Origin: Ruminococcus flavefaciens ATCC 19208
GTDB taxonomy: Bacteria > Bacillota > Clostridia > Oscillospirales > Ruminococcaceae
Assembly (NCBI RefSeq): GCF_000518765.1
Contig: NZ_JAEF01000024.1
Location: 1-64,000, forward strand
Direction: 5' to 3'
DNA: 64,000 nucleotides
Under the pieces are notes generated by a model that made no database searches, was not told the origin of the DNA, and worked only from the letters and a program-made list of their open reading frames with translations. Position 1 is the first letter of the stretch; each line of letters starts with the position of its first letter. A program made the translations under genes and the position numbers. Shown in pieces: positions 59,601 through 64,000 of this stretch.

Positions 59601-61046
59601 AATAAGGCAGTATGTACCGAGTTCGTCAACATGAGTTATAACTCTGTTATTCTCAACATCATAAGTTGTCTCGATAGGAAGAAGCATATTTGTATCTTCA
59701 AAATACTTGAATACATTAAATCTCTTTATGCCCTCAAAATTATTTGATACTGCTGCATACTTGCCGTTTGTGTTTGCAACATATCCGCTTTCAATATCAA
59801 AATTCAGAACAACATCTTCAACTGTCATTCCATCTTCGTAATCAAATTCAGGAACTATTCCAAGTACCATATCACTTGAAATAACATTTGCATATCCGCT
59901 CTCATCTGCACTCATGGCTGTTTCTGCATAGCCTGAAGCTGTTATATCAATAGAGACCTTGAACGGATTATCTTTTGTATTTATTAATGCAAGTGTTTCT
60001 GAATCCTTGCCGATATGCTGAGCAAACTTTCTGTCCTTATCAGAAGTCTTGCCGTCAGAAGATGCCTTTGTAGGATCAGTTTTAAGTTTTACTTCGTCAC
60101 CGTCTGAAATTGTATCACCGTCCGTATCATATTTCAGAGGATCAGTCTTATAAGTCTTTACTTCGTCACCGTCTTTAAGTCCGTCGTTGTCGGTATCAAT
60201 TTTTTTCGGGTCTGTTTCAAGCTTTATCTCTTCTGCATTTGTAAGACCGTCTTCATCACTGTCAGCATCAGAATCCGAAACGTCCTTAGTTACTGAGTCA
60301 CGTACAAGAGGGTCTGTTCCTGTAACATAAATCTCCTGATAGTCTGTGAGACCGTCTCCGTCAGTATCAACTTTATTTACATCTGTACCGAACAAATTCT
60401 CATAAATATCTGTAAGACCGTCCTTATCACTGTCAAGATCAGCCGGAATAGAAGTTGTTACAGTTGTAGTTACAGCCGAAATCGTTGTAGTTGTAGGCTT
60501 TGACGTTGCAGTCGAAGTCTTTGTCGTTGTGGTTGTTGACTTTGAAGTCGTAGTTGCAGCCTTAGTCGTTGTAGCTGTTGACTTTGAAGTCGTAGTTGCA
60601 GCTTTGGTGGTTGTAGTTGGCGTACTTGTAGTTGTAGTAGACGAAGCATTAGGATCCACATGTGGATCCTTCAAAAAGTCAGCCAGATCTAAAGTTCCGC
60701 CAACTGAAGAATAGGCATAATACGCTAAAACAGCTGATGCATCTACAGCATCAATTTTAGCATCGCCATTCAGATCACACACAGCAAAGTCATCTTCACC
60801 CGGTTCATCACCGGTTGTTGAATACCTTGCATAATTTGAAAGTATCATAGAAGCATCTACAGCATCTATCATACCGTCACCGTTTGGATCACCAAGTTTT
60901 TTATCATTCGTTGCAGTTGTTTCTGTCGGAACAGTTTCCGCAGCATTTGCTTGGATCGGTCCGTAATCAGACGATTTATCCGCACCGATCGGCATACTTA
61001 AAACCATAGAGGTCGCAAGTAGCGCAGATAATAATCTCTTAAACAT
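56670..61046 (-). CDS. Giant secreted dockerin / TSP3-repeat / class 3 lipase-like protein
   Basis: The product is 1458 residues. A signal peptide (to ANA near residue 35) is followed by a dockerin (about 51-120) with loops DPNGDGMIDAVDASMIL and DLNGDAKIDAVDASAVL. A threonine-rich linker (about 136-200) contains two 14-residue copies of KAATTTSKST..TT. Thrombospondin type 3 calcium repeats (about 203-330) follow, with DSDKDGLTD, DTDGDGLTDYQE and DTDNDGLKDGDE loops. A beta-rich region and a VWA-like segment (PIDVVFHVFSKEG) come next, with further TSP3 loops (DTDKDGIID, DSDFDGIVD). The C-terminal lipase-like domain has the nucleophile elbow FFVTGHSRAAA at about residue 1146. Extracellular, calcium-rich and cellulosome-attached, it may be an esterase or lipase. 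Its substrate is unknown. Confidence 0.88.
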   Translation of the reverse strand: MFKRLLSALLATSMVLSMPIGADKSSDYGPIQANAAETVPTETTATNDKKLGDPNGDGMIDAVDASMILSNYARYSTTGDEPGEDDFAVCDLNGDAKIDAVDASAVLAYYAYSSVGGTLDLADFLKDPHVDPNASSTTTTSTPTTTTKAATTTSKSTATTTKAATTTSKSTTTTTKTSTATSKPTTTTISAVTTTVTTSIPADLDSDKDGLTDIYENLFGTDVNKVDTDGDGLTDYQEIYVTGTDPLVRDSVTKDVSDSDADSDEDGLTNAEEIKLETDPKKIDTDNDGLKDGDEVKTYKTDPLKYDTDGDTISDGDEVKLKTDPTKASSDGKTSDKDRKFAQHIGKDSETLALINTKDNPFKVSIDITASGYAETAMSADESGYANVISSDMVLGIVPEFDYEDGMTVEDVVLNFDIESGYVANTNGKYAAVSNNFEGIKRFNVFKYFEDTNMLLPIETTYDVENNRVITHVDELGTYCLIDMEKWLENLEVDPETVKSEESADKQPDIKSMPGRARKNAPAQTNSAPIDVVFHVFSKEGLHIEKSRSDILETAEKLFEEYKNKNQVHIIVSAYSGALATVDGEKTYASNMEELEKMMEHLPGIPTAYKNSDMSDYLLSYLINLKDNYSPIHREEADSYYVLVEREIIEPDTIAFPLKFETFYSKFPCTVIALGSVDDYKNLAESTEGCYINKLVNYADPVSEFIIKKHGQQKFDVIVPTGWKKIVLDKPLTSEYRELLDGNASMGEYDFTDRTRFADTDKDGIIDISEVLYKDNTTDADLVTFDSNGAVNLPTLRKVMEVASKGNKEYIEKALEQYGGIKDKDLPIRILPIKSDPTEKDSDFDGIVDNEDDKKLDNVTQGILKTEYGNDIYYGGISYAIDIRDFFNPSSTYSRRLANFGAVLSTVVYTSNDKRSLIPYDLDNADNKVEKRNEGIYELTNYFFNSPEFADIDKNNCMYANDVLKMHGFTKIEIYDLRADDENDPDAASDTKAQELLDDENRSIHTYREHYPDSHVVRMVIGQKELEYKGKKKTIIAVALEGTETSVKEWTSNFDLGSTEERKLVLDWLDSDKSEDAASKFDEPLKYWLKNNECELDAYEYWRTAEHHKGFDIVANRFYDFIKEYVEVRCANVSKENISFFVTGHSRAAAVSNLLSYYLIEDEHHYETFSYNVACPSTTTKSTAHDAKYNSIFNINNSDDFVPKIPMDTWHFTRYGRTADEKGISSGYQKDWQYLSKELSYTTDLSVVGNSIGSYNWDSLGDGLQETIDALSFVALNDIDDIYKDRFESCYHKKDALDELKKYMREKDADYFRNNCYKFTYDPFFDFVYDPEKNEYNFENITSEYYSIDIANKIPKNALPFCLKGEKIKRLEQNISGEPEFKEYQHICQCPAFFMQILAAKSGDATNTKGFLIDFAMASRFGNAKLQLIETNLGGMEHPHYLQSYYVLTKHIFADDFH
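60520..60620 (-). repeat. 42-bp tandem repeat encoding the threonine-rich linker
   Basis: GTTGACTTTGAAGTCGTAGT recurs with 42-base spacing (near 60534 and 60576), encoding two 14-residue linker units. Homopolymeric threonine codons make it likely to vary in copy number. Confidence 0.75.
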
Positions 61047-61748
61047 AAAATATCTCCCTTATAAATTTAATGTATGATATATGTATTTCAGCGTGATCTG
61101 TCAGCTTTGCTCCTCGGAAAGCCTGCTCCGCATCAGTAATGAACTTGTATAAAATACCAATACAGCCACACTTTCACATAACCTTCATTCGATTATGAAT
61201 ACTCTGTCAATATCTTGAATGCAACAGCCATTTGCGCCGAAATGTTAAAAGCCGACTGCTCATGTCAGCCTTTAACGAAATGTGTGTTCATTCACCCCCT
61301 CCTAACCGTTTTAAGTCTCAGCACTGATAATAAACCACAACATCAAAAATGTTTTATACAATGCCGCAATAATTTAAAAAGCGGTTATTATTATAACATA
61401 TTTTCAAAAAAAATACAATCCATTTATTGCGATACAAGATACAAAAAGCTGCGGCTATCATTTGCACAAATAATCACTTTATACAAAAAATCTGTGTTTC
61501 TTTTTTTCTCATCATTTTACATGCTATATGATTATCCATATATCATAAAGCAGGAAAAATATTCTCAAACATCGCTGCTGCTCATTTTTGCCTGTTTCAT
61601 CATATTTAACGATTATCACAACGTTAGCAATTTATGATAATACAAGCCTAAAACCGCTAAATAAACATTGACATTTTGTACATTGAGTAATATAATATAT
61701 AAATGGTATATACTACCAAGAGATGATTTTGAGGAGGAATGTTGAAAC
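61047..61748. other. Intergenic region between divergent surface-protein genes
   Basis: This is 700 bases of AT-rich DNA. No credible gene is present; a 140-codon open frame at 61215-61637 has no ribosome site and an unnatural composition. The only clear signal is the promoter at 61668-61696. Confidence 0.6.
61668..61696 (+). promoter_or_regulatory. Consensus promoter of the right-hand BspA-like gene
   Basis: TTGACA (61668-61673), 17 bases, TATAAT (61691-61696), about 50 bases before the ATG at 61749. It matches the arrangement of the paralogue's promoter at 3519-3547. Confidence 0.9.
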
Positions 61749-64000
61749 ATGCTTAGAAACCGACTAATAGCAGGTGTGCTGAGTGCAGTAATGTGTACCT
61801 CTGCTGTCCTGCCAAATCAGGCATTGAATAATGCAGGTCAAGAAGCAAATGCAGCCACTACGAAGGGAAAACCAGCAGCGGCCGATTATGAAGTTAAGTC
61901 TACCAATTCGCTCGGAAACTTTTTCCAGAACGCGGCAGCGAAAGAAGACGTACAAAATCCGCTCACTGAAAATGCTTGTAATTCTCAGTTCCAGATCACT
62001 TCTCTGGAATTTGACAGTGAAACGGGAACAGTACGTGTGGCATCTACCCAGCAGACAGAAGCAAAGATCGTTGTCTCTTTCGTAAATGATGAGACTTCCG
62101 AAAATGTTTTCAGTGTTGAGACAACTGTTGAAGCCGGCAAGCTTATCAACAGTGAGCTTAAAGCTGATGCATCAAAGCTTCCGCAGTATTACCTTGTAAA
62201 GGCTCAGCTTTTCGATCCGCTGAACCGCCCCGCTGGCAAACCTTATACACTTAGCAGGTACACAAAGGAATATCAGGAGATACTTGCCACAGACATACAT
62301 GACTTTGATCAGGAACAGGTAGTTAATCTCGATGAAGATGAGACAACAAACTTCCTCGTTCTCAACGAAGACACAGTAAAGGCAGAAAGCTCTGAGGAAC
62401 AGAATAATCTTGTTTCTGCTGACTATGACAACAATGTTTTCGTATTTGACAATGCTGATGACAGCATTTCTTCCCTTCAGGAAGGTGAATATCTCTATAT
62501 ACAGCCTGATGAGGAAAACATCATCGCAGTAAATGTTGAAAAGATTGAAAAAGACGGTGATACGGTAACTGTATCGGGCAATGATGATATTGAAGATATG
62601 TTTGATTTCATCAAGATCGAGAGTGAAGGAAATATGAGCAAGGCTCAGGTCGACGCTTCTTATGCTGATGAAGGTATGTCATTCCCGAATATTGATGAAA
62701 ACGGAATTCCTGTAATCAGTGATGACGGAACAATTGATTTCCATTATGAAATGCCTAAGAATGATATTAAATTTAATTATTCGGCAAGCAAGACATTCAG
62801 CCTTAATTCAATATTGGAGCCTCAGACTGAGGATATCCGGCCGAATGATCCATACTGGGATGCTAAAGTAGAACACAAAGAAGAGGTGGATGGTTCAGTT
62901 ACTGTTTCTGTTAACTTTAATTTCGTAAAGAAGTTCATGACAACGAAGCTGGAGCTTACATTAAAGATAACTCCTTCATTTACGATCAGCAACGGCTTCT
63001 CAGGCAGTGCATTTTATGAGTCTTCAGATCCTAAAGCTAAGTCCATTGCAGCAACTATTGCCAAAATAAGTATCCCGACTTCTATCCCTGCTGTTGATGT
63101 CGTGCTTTCTCCGCGAGTATTCCTTGATTTCTCAGGAAATATAGAGCTCTCGTTGGAATGGGACAATGTTATCGGATTTGCCTATGATGACGGCGATTTT
63201 CAAAACAAAACAGAGCTCTTCAAAAAAGAGAATATTAATGCAGATTTTAAGATCTCAGGTGAGATATATGCAGGTCTTGAATTAAAAGTCTACCTAAAAG
63301 TTAAAAGTGAAAAGATCGCTGCTGTAGGTTTTGACTTTAAAGCAGGCTTAAAAGTAAGCGCGGAAGCGTCTCTTGCAGACATATATAATCAAATCGAAGA
63401 AAATATTAAGGAACCGCCTGATAAGGTTATTATCAATAATGAAAAAGATGATAAATGGTATCATGCCTGCAAATTCTGTATCAAAGCAACTACAGATTTC
63501 GTTATAAAGGTTAATGTTGATGTTAGTATTTTAAGAAGAACCAAGTCATGGAAACTTCTTGAGCTCTCAATTAATATACCTTTCTTAGGCGCGTATCTCT
63601 CATCTGAAAACGGTTTCGGTTTCGGTGAATGTGACTATAACAGATTCAGAACAACATTCAATGTTATAAGCAATGCTGACGGTGGATATATACCGGCTGA
63701 TGTCAAGCTCGATAACAAGGAAGCAACTGTCGGACCATACGGTGCAGCTTTTTACTGCTTGCCCGGTACATATAATTACACCGTTTCTTATGAAGGAAAA
63801 ACGTTGGAATCAGGTACAGTTACAGTAAAAAATTCCGCAGTGGATATGGAATTCAAAGAAGATGTAACAGTTGACGATAGTGGAAATTTCAAAGGCTATA
63901 CTCACGGAGATACCAAATCTGCAACAGGTGCAAATGTTACAAAAGCTACAACAACAAAAAGAGTAATTGTTACAGGAACACTTCCTGCACTTTCATTTGA
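61749..64000 (+). CDS. Secreted BspA-like LRR protein paralogue (C-terminus off the right edge)
   Basis: The frame is open from ATG 61749 (GAGGAGG upstream) to the end of the window, 750 codons. The signal peptide starts MLRNRLIAGVLSAVMCTSAV. The first 250 residues are nearly the same as those of the leftward gene starting at 3467 (for example NPLTENACNSQFQITSLEF and QVVNLDEDETTNFLVLNEDTV). The middle beta-rich region is more diverged. The carboxypeptidase-regulatory-like segment (AAFYCLPGTYNYTVSYEGKTL) and a TK-rich linker (ATGANVTKATTTKR) are conserved in position. The sequence ends at TGTLPALSF, where the left paralogue enters its last non-repeat stretch before the LRR array, so an LRR array is expected beyond the edge. 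Confidence 0.85.
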   Translation, partial: MLRNRLIAGVLSAVMCTSAVLPNQALNNAGQEANAATTKGKPAAADYEVKSTNSLGNFFQNAAAKEDVQNPLTENACNSQFQITSLEFDSETGTVRVASTQQTEAKIVVSFVNDETSENVFSVETTVEAGKLINSELKADASKLPQYYLVKAQLFDPLNRPAGKPYTLSRYTKEYQEILATDIHDFDQEQVVNLDEDETTNFLVLNEDTVKAESSEEQNNLVSADYDNNVFVFDNADDSISSLQEGEYLYIQPDEENIIAVNVEKIEKDGDTVTVSGNDDIEDMFDFIKIESEGNMSKAQVDASYADEGMSFPNIDENGIPVISDDGTIDFHYEMPKNDIKFNYSASKTFSLNSILEPQTEDIRPNDPYWDAKVEHKEEVDGSVTVSVNFNFVKKFMTTKLELTLKITPSFTISNGFSGSAFYESSDPKAKSIAATIAKISIPTSIPAVDVVLSPRVFLDFSGNIELSLEWDNVIGFAYDDGDFQNKTELFKKENINADFKISGEIYAGLELKVYLKVKSEKIAAVGFDFKAGLKVSAEASLADIYNQIEENIKEPPDKVIINNEKDDKWYHACKFCIKATTDFVIKVNVDVSILRRTKSWKLLELSINIPFLGAYLSSENGFGFGECDYNRFRTTFNVISNADGGYIPADVKLDNKEATVGPYGAAFYCLPGTYNYTVSYEGKTLESGTVTVKNSAVDMEFKEDVTVDDSGNFKGYTHGDTKSATGANVTKATTTKRVIVTGTLPALSF

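Noticed and set aside
60470-60714. Repetitive open frames on both strands of the threonine linker
   Set aside because: These are shadows of the threonine-rich repeat in the dockerin/lipase protein.
61215-61637. 140-codon plus-strand open frame
   Set aside because: It lies in AT-rich intergenic DNA without a ribosome site or recognisable domain, and its composition looks like non-coding sequence.

Overview
The window looks like a chromosomal piece of a cellulosome-forming Ruminococcus, closest in style to R. flavefaciens. The evidence is three dockerin-bearing secreted proteins (a GH9 cellulase, an SGNH esterase and a large class 3 lipase-like protein), a SCIFF/six-cysteine peptide with its radical SAM maturase, BspA-like leucine-rich-repeat surface proteins, and Firmicutes-type promoters and 6S RNA. 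The genus call is inference from gene content.

Layout. (1) 1-3467 (-): a BspA-like secreted LRR protein running off the left edge. (2) 3591-28100: an AT-rich accessory island. In order it holds a dead IS66 transposase, a 73-bp direct repeat bracketing a small membrane protein, a small Spo0A-C-like protein and a serine recombinase; a metallo-beta-lactamase-fold protein plus seven-TM protein cassette; a coiled-coil lipoprotein; an eight-gene leftward operon (small protein, GHKL/MORC-type ATPase, Z1 helicase-like ATPase, PD-(D/E)XK protein, AIPR protein, C5 DNA methyltransferase, Vsr nuclease, unknown protein); and, divergent from it, a four-gene rightward operon (dynamin-like GTPase, HerA-type ATPase with a long low-complexity insert, HNH nuclease, SUKH-like immunity protein). 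(3) 28108-28785: a strong promoter followed by about 500 nt of dense RNA structure, ending against a tRNA-Gln(CTG) gene that marks the right edge of the island. (4) 28987-44794: housekeeping genes (VWA lipoprotein, PcrA-type helicase, pyruvate kinase, a membrane protein, GNAT, Dabb, SDR, FolC, DUF3795, an oligopeptide-binding lipoprotein, a VanY-like carboxypeptidase, an AraC regulator, SCIFF and its maturase). (5) 44905-61046: dockerin SGNH hydrolase, ABC-F ATPase, 6S RNA, a PBP-GGDEF-AraC fusion regulator, a zinc-ribbon protein, a CDF transporter, GH9 cellulase, an undecaprenyl-phosphate sugar phosphotransferase and the dockerin-TSP3-lipase giant. (6) 61749-64000 (+): the start of a second BspA-like protein, a close paralogue of the one at the left edge but in inverted orientation.

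How the genes work together. The island is a defence and conflict cluster. The leftward operon matches the restriction-modification-like systems with MutL/MORC-type ATPases that are known from comparative genomics: methylation by the Dcm-type enzyme, Vsr to repair deaminated 5-methylcytosine, and GHKL, Z1, PD-(D/E)XK and AIPR components as the probable restriction machinery. The dynamin/HerA/HNH/SUKH operon is the best candidate for a little-described system: two large NTPases coupled to a toxin-like nuclease and a dedicated immunity protein. The structured RNA between this operon and the tRNA is the best candidate for an uncharacterised RNA. The rest of the window supports a plant-cell-wall-degrading lifestyle.
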